Assembly (NCBI GenBank): GCA_024279135.1
Contig: JAJRRU010000005.1
Span: 1-64,000, forward strand
Source of the DNA: Alphaproteobacteria bacterium
GTDB lineage: Bacteria; Pseudomonadota; Alphaproteobacteria; Rhodospirillales; Casp-alpha2
DNA length: 64,000 nt
Reading direction: 5' to 3'
In this document: in pieces, positions 55,126-63,831 of the stretch
How the letters are laid out: each line of letters opens with the position of its first letter
How positions within the stretch are numbered: the stretch's first letter is position 1
Made by a program: the position numbers and the translations under genes
Notes under the pieces: model-generated
Database searches by the model: none
What the model saw: the letters and a program-made list of their open reading frames with translations, nothing else
What the model was told of the DNA's origin: nothing

Positions 55126-56166
55126 CTATTTTCCCTTTACGGCACGTAACCTTTTTAAAGCGACTTGCATTTTGCTAATGGCTTGCGGGCGTGTAATCTC
55201 GTCCAGTTTGTCAAAATCAAGGAACAGGGTCATGCCGTCATTTTCGGCTCGGAGAAACCGGCTCTGCTCATCGATATTTTTATAAATGCCGATCAGTTTA
55301 TAAGGATTTATTTTGCGGTGAATGCCTTTTACCGTGATCGGGTCCCCCATCTCGACATCGACAAAATCTTTCACCAGGGCGTAGGTCTCGTATGACAGGG
55401 TGATCCCGTCGGCATCGGCAACGTTTTCCAGACGGGCGGCCAGATTTACCTCGCCCCCGATGATCGTATAATCCATACGCTGTTCGCTGCCAAAGTTTCC
55501 CACATTACAATATCCGGTGTTGATGCCAATGCGCACCTGGAACGGTCGGGCATAGCCCATTTCAGTCCACTTGGCGCGTAGGCTGACCATGTGCCGTTGC
55601 ATGGCGATGGCCATTTTAACGCAGGAAAGGGCATCTTCCTTAACGCCTTTGCTGGTCGGGTCACCGAAGAAAACCAATATGGCATCTCCAATAAACTTGT
55701 CGATTGTGGCACCGTGGTCCAGGGCAATTTTCGACATTTCGGTCAAATAATCATTAACCAGAAATGTTATATCCTCGGGTTCCAGGTCGTCGGTGGTAGC
55801 CGTAAAATTCTTGATGTCGGAAAAAAATATGGTCAGTTTCTTGCGCTTTGTTTCAAGCACGACGTCGTGGTCACTGCTGAAAATTGAATCATAGATTTGC
55901 GGGGATAAATATTTTGATAGTTTGCCGGACAGGCCTTCCAGCATAGTATTTTTTTCATCCAGCGATTTTGCCGTTTTATTCAGTTCAGCTTCGCTGCGGT
56001 CACTCAGGCGAACCAGTTTTTTAAGTGAGCGGAATAATTTTTCATAAGAATTAAGCAGGATCTCGAATTGTTTAATCGCGTCTTTATCGACACAGTTACC
56101 ATCGCTCAGGAAGGCATGCGCCGTCTGAATGGCATCTTCTTCTTTCTTAAAAAGGTCGAACCCCAT
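55126..56166 (-). CDS. class III adenylate/guanylate cyclase in a Sia-type operon
   Basis: A 346-residue cytoplasmic protein. Residues 1-62 are the helical segment shared with the hybrid kinase downstream, followed by a coiled coil (about 60-85) and a class III cyclase domain (about 108-290). Catalytic residues are complete: metal Asp D117 (FSDIKNFT) and D161 (FIGDAIL), substrate residues K157 and D232 (which favour ATP), and transition-state N241 and R245 (NLAARLE). It overlaps the siaC-like gene by one base and takes the place that the diguanylate cyclase siaD has in Pseudomonas. No GGDEF domain is present. Confidence 0.9.
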   Translation of the reverse strand: MGFDLFKKEEDAIQTAHAFLSDGNCVDKDAIKQFEILLNSYEKLFRSLKKLVRLSDRSEAELNKTAKSLDEKNTMLEGLSGKLSKYLSPQIYDSIFSSDHDVVLETKRKKLTIFFSDIKNFTATTDDLEPEDITFLVNDYLTEMSKIALDHGATIDKFIGDAILVFFGDPTSKGVKEDALSCVKMAIAMQRHMVSLRAKWTEMGYARPFQVRIGINTGYCNVGNFGSEQRMDYTIIGGEVNLAARLENVADADGITLSYETYALVKDFVDVEMGDPITVKGIHRKINPYKLIGIYKNIDEQSRFLRAENDGMTLFLDFDKLDEITRPQAISKMQVALKRLRAVKGK

Positions 56167-56552
56167 CAGACAGCAATTTTCTTCAGCTCGAACTTGGCAT
56201 TTTCAAGGTCTTCACCAAATTCTTCACCCATTTCCTCCATATTGTCATCGTCTTCTTCAAAGATCCAGGTGATCAGGACGTCATTGTCGTTGGCTGCTGC
56301 CTCATCAAGAATCTCGAAAAGTCCCATGAGAACCTTTGCCGTGGAACTGTTGAAATAAATCAGTTCAAAGGTAAAGTGCACTTTTCCCCCGGTAAGCTCG
56401 TCCAGGTATTCTTCCAGTTTGCCGATGACCGGCCCATAAAAATCAGTCACGTCTTCAGGGTACGATTCCCCCTTCAGCAAAAACGTATTGGCACTGAAAT
56501 CAAAATTGACTTCCGGCGAACGTTCCTGTGCTTCAATATTAATGTTTTCCAA
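56166..56552 (-). CDS. siaC: SiaC-family regulatory phosphoprotein (DUF1987)
   Basis: A 128-residue STAS-like protein with the family features GESYPEDVTDFYGPVIGKLEEYL and FELIYFNSSTAKVLM. The stretch N68-S69-S70-T71 matches the phospho-acceptor motif of Pseudomonas SiaC, where Thr68 is phosphorylated by SiaB and dephosphorylated by SiaA. Unphosphorylated SiaC there binds and activates SiaD. A very acidic segment (about 100-115) precedes the C-terminus. It sits between the kinase-like and cyclase genes in the canonical order. Confidence 0.88.
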   Translation of the reverse strand: MENINIEAQERSPEVNFDFSANTFLLKGESYPEDVTDFYGPVIGKLEEYLDELTGGKVHFTFELIYFNSSTAKVLMGLFEILDEAAANDNDVLITWIFEEDDDNMEEMGEEFGEDLENAKFELKKIAV

Positions 56553-56566
56553 TTTATTCCCCTATT

Positions 56567-57124
56567 CTACAAATATGCTATTAGGCAAAAATATGAATAA
56601 TCAGAGTCAATATCCATAAAGTCGTGCTTGAATTCTCTGGCGCGACGGGCAATGTCTATGAAACCAACTCCGGCCCCCTTGCTGCCTTCCGGTGTGTCGC
56701 CTTTCAGGGTTTCCTTGTACAATAATTTCAAACCATCTTTATCCAGGGTATTAATGTGATTAAGCGACGCATCAAGCCGTTCAACATCTGACTTCAAGAT
56801 CAAATTGCAGCATGACACAAAATACATGCCGTCTTTTTCGCCCACAGTCAGTACGCCGTAGCGTAATTCCCTTGCTGACTCGTTATTATCATTATCGCCT
56901 GTAATTTTTTCGGCGGAATAGCGGATGACGTTTTGTACTTGTTCAACAAAGATCGAAAACAATGTTCTGGAAACACTTTTTTCGGTCTTTTCAAGTTCAA
57001 GCTTTTTCTTCATGGCGCTGCCGATCCCGCTCAACACCTCCTCGGTCATATAACCGCTGTAGCAGAAAATGATGCCCCTCTCCTGCAGGTATCCCCGGAA
57101 TTCATACATTTCTTCGGCCAGCAT
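56567..57124 (-). CDS. siaB: SiaB-family protein kinase (DUF6272)
   Basis: A 185-residue GHKL-type kinase. The N-box appears as IFVEQVQNVIRYS (about residue 60) and the glycine lid as GSKGAGVGFIDIARRA (near residue 160). By homology it phosphorylates the SiaC-like protein using ATP. It lies 13 bp after the SiaA-like gene and 14 bp before siaC. It is fairly well conserved in length with the Pseudomonas partner family. Confidence 0.87.
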   Translation of the reverse strand: MLAEEMYEFRGYLQERGIIFCYSGYMTEEVLSGIGSAMKKKLELEKTEKSVSRTLFSIFVEQVQNVIRYSAEKITGDNDNNESARELRYGVLTVGEKDGMYFVSCCNLILKSDVERLDASLNHINTLDKDGLKLLYKETLKGDTPEGSKGAGVGFIDIARRAREFKHDFMDIDSDYSYFCLIAYL

Positions 57125-57137
57125 TATAACGTCCTCA

Positions 57138-60100
57138 TTATTCGATTTTGAAACCGATTACCGCGACATCATCACGCCGTCGATGAGCTGCCTGATAGTT
57201 GATCAGTGCTTCACGTATACATTGTCGCTGATTTTGCATGTCTTTGTCCTGTATATCCAGCAATAGCTTGCGGAAACGATTTTTGCCAAACATGCGATTT
57301 CGCTCACCGCCAATCTGGTCGACTAATCCATCTGACGTCATGTAAAAACTTTTACATGCCAGATTGACGATTTCATGTTCCTCAAAGACTTGGTCATGAG
57401 GTATGCCGTGATAACCAATACCGCTTTTGGCACCCTTGATGACGCTGATGCCCCCGTTTTCAATAAGATACAATTCAAAACGGGCGCCAACGAATATTAT
57501 CTTGTCCATTTTCGAATTTAAAAAACAGATGCCCAGTTCCATTCCGTCATCTGATTCGCCTTTGTCCCCATGCTGGCCCAGTGTCACCTGAACAAGCTGA
57601 TGTATGTGTTGCATCAGTTCAGCGACTTCGCCGCTGGAAACTGCGGACAGGGCATTGTCAAGGGCGCCGGTCGCAATCAGCGTCATAAAGGCACCGGGAA
57701 CACCGTGGCCTGTGCAATCGCCCAGAATAATCAGGAAACCATCCCCCCACATACGGCTCCAGTATATATCACCGCCAACAACGTCGCGTGGTTCCCATAA
57801 AATAAAGTGGTCAGAAAGCAGGGATGAGAACAAGACGCCGTCAGGTAACACGGAGCGCTGAATGCGGGCGGCATAATCAATTGAGCTCGAGATCACGTTG
57901 TAGGCATCGGATAGTTTATTCTCAGCCAGTTTACGCTCGGTGATATCATAGAGCCAAACCAGGGCGGCTTTCTTTTTCTGGTATTCTATGGGGCTGATGG
58001 ACATCAGCGTCCAAAGCTCCCGACCATCCTGGGAATGAATGATTTGTTCTGTATTACGCAAACTCTTGCCTTCGTTGAGGGCGACTTGGTGTTTATCCCT
58101 GCTTTCACTTTTCATAACGAAACTATCGGTTCTGAATGTACCGATGTCAGATTCTGAAATTCCGAGCATGTCCAGAAACTGTGGGTTGCCGAACTGAACC
58201 TGTCCGTCGTCTGCCGAGCGATCATCAAGCGAGATACTGACGGCGATCGGGCTGTCTTCAAGAATGCGGCGGAATTGCTCCTCGCTCCTGCGCAGGGCGT
58301 TCTCTTGGTTTTTTCGCTCGGTGATATCGGTGAATGTACTGACAAAACCACCGCCGGGTAACGGCCCGCCCTGGATTTCAATGATTGTGCCGTTGGGTCG
58401 TGTGCGTTCAAAGCTGTGTGCAACAAATTGTTTGGCGCGCAGGATTTGATCGTGGATGATCTCCTCCGGATCACCACTCTTGAACTCACCGCGCTCAACG
58501 TCGAACTCGATCCAATCGACAAAGGAGGCACCCGGTTTGCTCAGCTCATCGGGCACATCGCGAATTTCCTGGAATCGTTTGTTGGAGATAATCAGCATCA
58601 ACTCTTTGTCATAGGCAACCAGACCCTGATTGATACTACCCAGCACGGCTTCCAACAGGGTCGATTTGTGCTCCAGTTCCTGGGTTCTTTCTTCAACCAG
58701 GTTTTCAAGATTTTCCTGGTATTGTTTTACTTCATTTTTGGCCGCCTCTTCCTTTTCCTGCATTTCATTATAGGCTCGCACGACCTGGCCCAATTCATCA
58801 CCGCTTTCCCACAGGACGGGTGTTCTGATATTCTCTGTCTTGGTTCTTTCAATGGCCTGTCGCAAGTGCAGGAGTGGGCGGGATATCACCCGGTTGACCG
58901 CAAACAAGGTACTGGTGATGAGGCTGGCCAATAAAACCAGCAAGATTATTGTATTGACCTTGAGGTGTTCGATCACAAGCTGCCAAATTTGTTTACTGTG
59001 GACCGTTACGACCAGACGGCCAATCAGGTCTGTCGTTCCATCGGATGGAGAGAGCAAGGCCCGGTCAATTTTAAAATCCGGCATTTCGGGCGCTGTCTTG
59101 ATATCGCCCACCTGGCCCATGATGATGTCGGACGAATCGTAAACGGCTGCGCCCTGAATATGGGATAAAAGCAGAAAGTCGCCCAAAAGACGCCGGATCT
59201 GGTCAATATCGTATTCCCATACCGCAGACTGGAAAGCCGCACTCTGGATGGTAACGACATTTTTAAGTGATGAAATTAACTGATCGCGTTCTTTCTGATA
59301 GAACATGACTTCCAGGATCAGAAACAACACAATAGCGGCAATTGCGACCAGTGGCACATAAATGGCGAGCAGCTTCGATGTCAACGTTCGGAAGGAAGTA
59401 TTTTCTTCATCCGTCTGTTCTTGGCCTTCGGTTACACCCGCTATTTTGCGGACGCGTTTCATATTATAAAAACGCCACCCGGTTAACCCTGCAAAACTAA
59501 TAATGATGATGGCGACCGCCCCGAACAGCAGCCGGTTTGTTGTCCAGAAAGGTTCGCCCTCACCATGCCAGCGGTCATAGATTTTATCGTAAGCCGCCGA
59601 TTGGGTGAATTCATATGTCGCGGTTTGCAGGCGGACCAGCAGATCGGGCAAATCCTTTCTTACGGCGATCGCTCTTTTGATCGTTAAAAGGGGTGGTTCG
59701 AGCTTACGGATTTGATTTTCCAGCTTGAGCTCTCGGGCGATTTTCCAGGTGCTTGTATCTGGATATACAACGCCATCCACACGACCGCTTAACAGGGCGA
59801 TTAATGCATCCTGGAAAACTGGAAAGATCTTCGTTTTAAGGTCATCTCTGTTTAACAGCACCCGCGCACCGGCATTGGCATCGACGGCACCGATAATTTG
59901 TCCCGAAATATTATCCAGCTGATTGAATTTGGATGTCTCGTTTTTAACGAACACAGATATATCAAAAAATTCCAGAGGCATGGTAAAGGTGGCGAATTTT
60001 TCGCGATTATCCGATATGCCGAGATTTGGGATAATATGGGCTTCACCGTTGATCAAGGCATCCTGCGTTTCCCGCCAGGTATCCTTGATAACATAGGTAA

Positions 60101-60323
60101 CCTTGATGTCGGCAATGTCTGCAACAGCGTCCATAACCTCGATTGCAAACCCTGTGGGTAAGCCAGCCTCGTCGATGGAATACTGGGGCGGAAAACTGCG
60201 CGGGATGGCCGCGATGATTGTGCTCAGGTCATTACCCGTCGGATCAGCCGCACGCGCAGAGGGAACGTCAGAGATAAGCAGCCAGACAGATAATGCAAGT
60301 AGACAGGAGAGCAAGCGGTTCAT
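57138..60323 (-). CDS. siaA: SiaA-like PP2C phosphatase with SBP_bac_3 sensor, HAMP and PAS domains
   Basis: A protein of about 1061 residues: signal peptide, periplasmic SBP_bac_3 domain (FPPQYSIDEAGLPTGFAIEVM), TM, a cytoplasmic linker, TM, a second periplasmic sensor, TM, HAMP, coiled coil, two PAS domains, and a SpoIIE/PP2C phosphatase domain with metal Asp residues in DVVGGDIYW, LGDCTGHGVPGAFM and RRDDVAVIGF. The start is the ATG at 60323 in front of the signal peptide, just after the upstream stop; an earlier in-frame ATG adds 14 residues. Pseudomonas SiaA has no SBP domain, so ligand input here is different. It should dephosphorylate the SiaC-like protein. Confidence 0.9.
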   Translation of the reverse strand: MNRLLSCLLALSVWLLISDVPSARAADPTGNDLSTIIAAIPRSFPPQYSIDEAGLPTGFAIEVMDAVADIADIKVTYVIKDTWRETQDALINGEAHIIPNLGISDNREKFATFTMPLEFFDISVFVKNETSKFNQLDNISGQIIGAVDANAGARVLLNRDDLKTKIFPVFQDALIALLSGRVDGVVYPDTSTWKIARELKLENQIRKLEPPLLTIKRAIAVRKDLPDLLVRLQTATYEFTQSAAYDKIYDRWHGEGEPFWTTNRLLFGAVAIIIISFAGLTGWRFYNMKRVRKIAGVTEGQEQTDEENTSFRTLTSKLLAIYVPLVAIAAIVLFLILEVMFYQKERDQLISSLKNVVTIQSAAFQSAVWEYDIDQIRRLLGDFLLLSHIQGAAVYDSSDIIMGQVGDIKTAPEMPDFKIDRALLSPSDGTTDLIGRLVVTVHSKQIWQLVIEHLKVNTIILLVLLASLITSTLFAVNRVISRPLLHLRQAIERTKTENIRTPVLWESGDELGQVVRAYNEMQEKEEAAKNEVKQYQENLENLVEERTQELEHKSTLLEAVLGSINQGLVAYDKELMLIISNKRFQEIRDVPDELSKPGASFVDWIEFDVERGEFKSGDPEEIIHDQILRAKQFVAHSFERTRPNGTIIEIQGGPLPGGGFVSTFTDITERKNQENALRRSEEQFRRILEDSPIAVSISLDDRSADDGQVQFGNPQFLDMLGISESDIGTFRTDSFVMKSESRDKHQVALNEGKSLRNTEQIIHSQDGRELWTLMSISPIEYQKKKAALVWLYDITERKLAENKLSDAYNVISSSIDYAARIQRSVLPDGVLFSSLLSDHFILWEPRDVVGGDIYWSRMWGDGFLIILGDCTGHGVPGAFMTLIATGALDNALSAVSSGEVAELMQHIHQLVQVTLGQHGDKGESDDGMELGICFLNSKMDKIIFVGARFELYLIENGGISVIKGAKSGIGYHGIPHDQVFEEHEIVNLACKSFYMTSDGLVDQIGGERNRMFGKNRFRKLLLDIQDKDMQNQRQCIREALINYQAAHRRRDDVAVIGFKIE

Positions 60324-60324
60324 T

Positions 60325-61110
60325 TCAATTTGCCTTTTTCTCAAAACACGAATAATCCTTGTCACATAGTGGAAGGTTCATTTCGGCGAGTTTCAACAAG
60401 ACTGAAATGACATGGCGTCGAATTTCTTCAAGTTCTCCGGCATCTTTCATAGCTTGCAATGTTTTCGACAGGGCCGGAACCAGATTTTTGTGTTTTTTAT
60501 GAACGTAATGAAATAGCTCAAACCGCATAATCGCCGGCGACAGCTCACGCAAACCCTTAACACCCAATTGTTTAATCTGATATTTCCCGTTCAGGCTCGG
60601 TGAGACGATAATTTCAAAACGCTTTTTGTCGAGCATATTAAACAGGGTTTTATAATCACTGGCCGATAACACATTCATGTCGGCCGTATGACGTTCAGCG
60701 AATTTTATCCCCCGGATAATCCCGATCTTATAGGGTCGCAAGCTTTCCCAACCCTCGACCTCAAAATCGACCGACTTGGAGAAAACAACACCTTTAATAT
60801 AATTAATCGGGGGGTATATTTGAATCAAATTTGGATATTTGGAGGCAATGCCATCAATCCGCTGGACTTCGCCATCTACAGTACCCTGGTTAGCCAGTTG
60901 CAGAGCCCTCTCGGCGGGGTATTTTTTAATGATGACGTCAATACCCATGCGGCGGTAAGCCTCCCTGATTATCACCTCGCTGATCACGGTATCGACGGTG
61001 TTAACAGGGGTCACCACAATCATCTGTGCTGATATTGCCAGCTTACCTGACGTTATGGATATGATCGCGGCAAGAAACAGGGCGGACAATACTGTTGTTT
61101 TTATCGTCAT
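60325..61110 (-). CDS. secreted SBP_bac_3-type binding protein
   Basis: A 261-residue periplasmic binding protein with a signal peptide (about 1-28, cleavage near AISA) and the family features AYRRMGIDVIIKKYPAERAL and DGEVQRIDGI. It has no transporter partner. It lies two bases upstream of siaA's start and eight bases after another binding-protein gene. It may present ligand to, or compete with, the SBP domain of SiaA (inference). A Cys pair near the C-terminus (CDKDYSC) could form a disulfide. Confidence 0.82.
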   Translation of the reverse strand: MTIKTTVLSALFLAAIISITSGKLAISAQMIVVTPVNTVDTVISEVIIREAYRRMGIDVIIKKYPAERALQLANQGTVDGEVQRIDGIASKYPNLIQIYPPINYIKGVVFSKSVDFEVEGWESLRPYKIGIIRGIKFAERHTADMNVLSASDYKTLFNMLDKKRFEIIVSPSLNGKYQIKQLGVKGLRELSPAIMRFELFHYVHKKHKNLVPALSKTLQAMKDAGELEEIRRHVISVLLKLAEMNLPLCDKDYSCFEKKAN

Positions 61111-61118
61111 ACCGCCAC

Positions 61119-61907
61119 TTACCTCATTGTCTCGTTTAAAAGTCTCGTAAGAAGATCTTTCTCTTTCAAGGCAACAAGAGCTTTTACGAATTTGTCAGTC
61201 TGGGCATTGCGCACGAATGATTTGCCACTGGCAAGCCAGATGTCCTCGCCTGACACAGGGGCACCTATCTTGACGGTAATTTCTGATTTATCCGCGTCAA
61301 GAAATGACTGTATTTCATTGCAAACCCAGTACAAAGCCGCATCTGGAGCAGATTTAAGAATCTCTAGAATTTTTAGTTTGGTTTTCACGACAATGAGATT
61401 TTTAAATTTATTTTTTTCCAAAAATTCCTGATGTGAGGTTCCCAGCCAGGTAATTACACGTTTCAGTTTGCGTGCTTCATCAAGGCTGTTAACGGGTGCG
61501 CCTACGGAGGAGAAACACATCAGGTTCTCTGTCAGCGGTGTGATCCAGATAAACCGGGCTTCGCGCTTAGGTGTCCTGGTAAGGGGAAACAGCAGCAAGT
61601 TATCTGATCGTTCGGTTTCCCTGACGGCTCGGGCCCAAGGCACAATACGGAAGTCAATCTGAACCCCGGATCGTACAGAGGCTTCATGGAAGTACGTTGC
61701 ATAGGCCCCGACGAGTTTTTCATCCACATATTCAAGCAGACCACCCGGTAATTTAGCACTAATAAGATGGACACCATCCTCGGCCGCGAAAACGCGTTGA
61801 GGAACCCCGATTATCATGAGCAGAAAGAAAATAGCGATAACGGCACGCCCAAAATATGTCACCCACAAGATCATGCTATTCTCATTTGCCTGACAGGTTG
61901 CGATCAT
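61119..61907 (-). CDS. secreted SBP_bac_3-type binding protein, first gene of the Sia-type operon
   Basis: This 262-residue protein has a membrane/signal segment (about residues 14-41) and a family-3 binding domain (GGLLEYVDEKLVGAYATYF, IVPWARAVRETERSDNLLLFPLTRTPKREARF). Similar stand-alone binding proteins occur beside sensor proteins rather than ABC permeases. It is promoter-proximal: the only gap larger than 50 bp on this strand lies upstream of it. The ligand is unknown. Confidence 0.8.
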   Translation of the reverse strand: MIATCQANENSMILWVTYFGRAVIAIFFLLMIIGVPQRVFAAEDGVHLISAKLPGGLLEYVDEKLVGAYATYFHEASVRSGVQIDFRIVPWARAVRETERSDNLLLFPLTRTPKREARFIWITPLTENLMCFSSVGAPVNSLDEARKLKRVITWLGTSHQEFLEKNKFKNLIVVKTKLKILEILKSAPDAALYWVCNEIQSFLDADKSEITVKIGAPVSGEDIWLASGKSFVRNAQTDKFVKALVALKEKDLLTRLLNETMR

Positions 61908-62970
61908 CCCGGCGCAAAATGCTCACCCGGTAGATAGGCGATTGATGACCAGCGTATGACTATCTATTGCTGGTCCGTAATTACCAGAATTGAACTGTAA
62001 CTCTGCTGTATGGTAATGTCAAAACGCGCGCTATTAAGGTTCTCAGGCATTACCAGTGCAATTATTTACAAGCGCAATGGTTATGTTGTGGTTATGGTCA
62101 TCTGGTGATGGAACGTGATGTCATGAGCTTCAATTGAGGTGGGCATATCTATGAGAGTTCCGGCTCCGATATGATTTTTCCGGGAAAATCTTACTTTAAG
62201 GGCCGGATAACTCATGGCTGGGGCCGGTTGTTACTGTGTCAGTATGTAAATTTTTCTTGCGCGCACGACCAGAATCGTTTGGTTGTTCATGTGAGCATGG
62301 GATCCGATCCATCATGTGTGGTCGTTACGTTCAGCAATCTTTGTGTCATGATTGCCCACAAGGCCGCAATACAGGCTGGCGGTATGGGGCTTGGGGCACT
62401 GAGCCCATATTTTAGACTATGGTTAACAAAAGTTGAAATTACGGCTGGTAAACAAAGCTTTCCCATGACCCGGAAACTGGCTCGTTCACCCGGCAATTTG
62501 GTACCATGGACTGATTTTGAGGTTGTTTTTATCTAATTTTCAGCCATTTGCCCGCCTGAACCAGAGACAGAAACCATCAATATCACAGCCCATGGGTTTC
62601 TGACGGACAGAAGTTACCGAGACCTTAATAAAATCAGTCCGACTTTATTTCTAAAAGTAAAATTCAATGGCCTGATTATGTATTTATTATCAAGTGGTTA
62701 TGAAAATGATATCTGGAAGTTGGTGCGAGAGCCGGGAAAATTCAACAATCGCTGTCTCGAAGGCGGGTTTTTGGGTCGAAAATCATAATTTCACCAACAA
62801 TCGCAGTTGCAATCGTGCCGGGAACCTCTAGAATCGTTGCAAAGCGGACATGATAACCGAGTAAATACCCGAAACTGGATTGGTATGTTCTGCCTTGTTG
62901 CCCGGCAGGGGGTGTCTTTAATCCGGGTTTTTCTCTGCAACGAACAAATATCAGGAAGGCCAGACTCGTT
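61908..62970. other. 1.06-kb region without a supported gene
   Basis: It must include the promoter of the nine-gene signalling operon (minus) and that of the J-domain gene (plus). A perfect 7-bp inverted repeat GACCAGC/GCTGGTC (61947-61975, 15-nt loop) lies 40 bp upstream of the first operon gene and could be an operator. Frames of 69-121 codons in this stretch show no recognisable family, and their start and composition are unconvincing. It may contain gene remnants. Confidence 0.5.
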
Positions 62971-63621
62971 ATGGGATCACAACAGGGCAAACGCTCCTAC
63001 ACGATTACCTGTAGCAGCGAGTTTCGCGATGCGGTCCTGGCACTGGCCCATAAACGCGGTGCCAATGCGGCCGATATTGCGCGCTCTATCATTCTGGTGC
63101 TACCCCGCAAAACCGTGATGGACTACCCGGACCCAGGTGGACCGGGCCGGGAAGACCGGGAAGACGTTGTTTTAAAGTCCGGCCCATCGGCTGGCCGTCC
63201 ATGGCAACGTAAACCCCGCCTGCAGATCCGTATGGTTAATGGTTTCGATAGTGTATATATCAGGCGGGCCCTGGCCATAGCACTGGATATGGATGCCGCC
63301 AGGGCGAACATAGAGTTGGAGGCGCCAGGCATTATCGTGCAACCCAAATCGCGCTTGATAAAAAAACTGGAAGATCGGATTGAGCGCCTGAACGGGGCCA
63401 TTTCAAACCTGGCGTTTGACCCTTTGCCCCATGGTGTACAGAGCCGGGAAGAGGCACTGTATGTGCTTGGCTATGCCCCCGGCCTCCACCCCACCATGTC
63501 ACTGATACGGTCCCGTTTCAGGACCATGGCAACCATTCACCATCCCGATGGTGACCAGGGTAGCCATCAGCGCATGAGCCAGCTAAATGAAGCCATGGAC
63601 TTTCTAAAACGAGATGGTTGA
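62971..63621 (+). CDS. J-domain (DnaJ-like) protein
   Basis: A 216-residue cytoplasmic protein with no Gly/Phe or zinc-finger region. The C-terminal 70 residues form a J-domain: EEALYVLGYAP, helix II, then the essential HPD in TIHHPDGDQ, and a final helix LNEAMDFLK. The N-terminal 60 residues resemble a small ribbon/helix binding domain (CSSEFRDAVLALAHKRGANAAD), and the middle has a helical segment. It is expected to recruit a DnaK-type chaperone to a specific client. AGGAAGG lies 11 bases before the ATG. Confidence 0.85.
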   Translation: MGSQQGKRSYTITCSSEFRDAVLALAHKRGANAADIARSIILVLPRKTVMDYPDPGGPGREDREDVVLKSGPSAGRPWQRKPRLQIRMVNGFDSVYIRRALAIALDMDAARANIELEAPGIIVQPKSRLIKKLEDRIERLNGAISNLAFDPLPHGVQSREEALYVLGYAPGLHPTMSLIRSRFRTMATIHHPDGDQGSHQRMSQLNEAMDFLKRDG

Positions 63622-63649
63622 TGTTGTGTGGTTGTGTAGGGTCTGGGCC

Positions 63650-63754
63650 CTAGATCAGCGCGTAAATACTTAACGCCAGTCCGCCGACAATAAGCCCCAC
63701 AGGCAGATTTAACGGGTTGTTGAACAATTTATTTTTCAAAAGATATTTTTTCAT
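63650..63754 (-). CDS. possible 34-residue membrane protein
   Basis: A short frame from ATG 63754 to TAG 63650 encodes a basic N-terminus (MKKYLLKNK) followed by one hydrophobic helix (LPVGLIVGGLALSIYALI). The composition suits a small single-span membrane protein. There is no strong ribosome site, and I know no family for it. It lies between the J-domain gene and the terminator of the next gene. Confidence 0.4.
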   Translation of the reverse strand: MKKYLLKNKLFNNPLNLPVGLIVGGLALSIYALI

Positions 63755-63831
63755 AATTCATGTTATGACCCCAGGGTAAATAAACCATGAAGCGCCCTGT
63801 AATTACCACCGTATCATCAATGGCATTAATA

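Noticed and set aside
62171-62536. A 121-codon plus-strand frame in the gene-poor region
   Set aside because: No known domain, mixed composition, no convincing ribosome site, and an open minus-strand frame overlaps it; kept only as part of the unexplained region.
62742-62990. An 82-codon minus-strand frame upstream of the J-domain gene
   Set aside because: It overlaps the J-domain gene's ribosome site and start, has no recognisable family, and may be chance.
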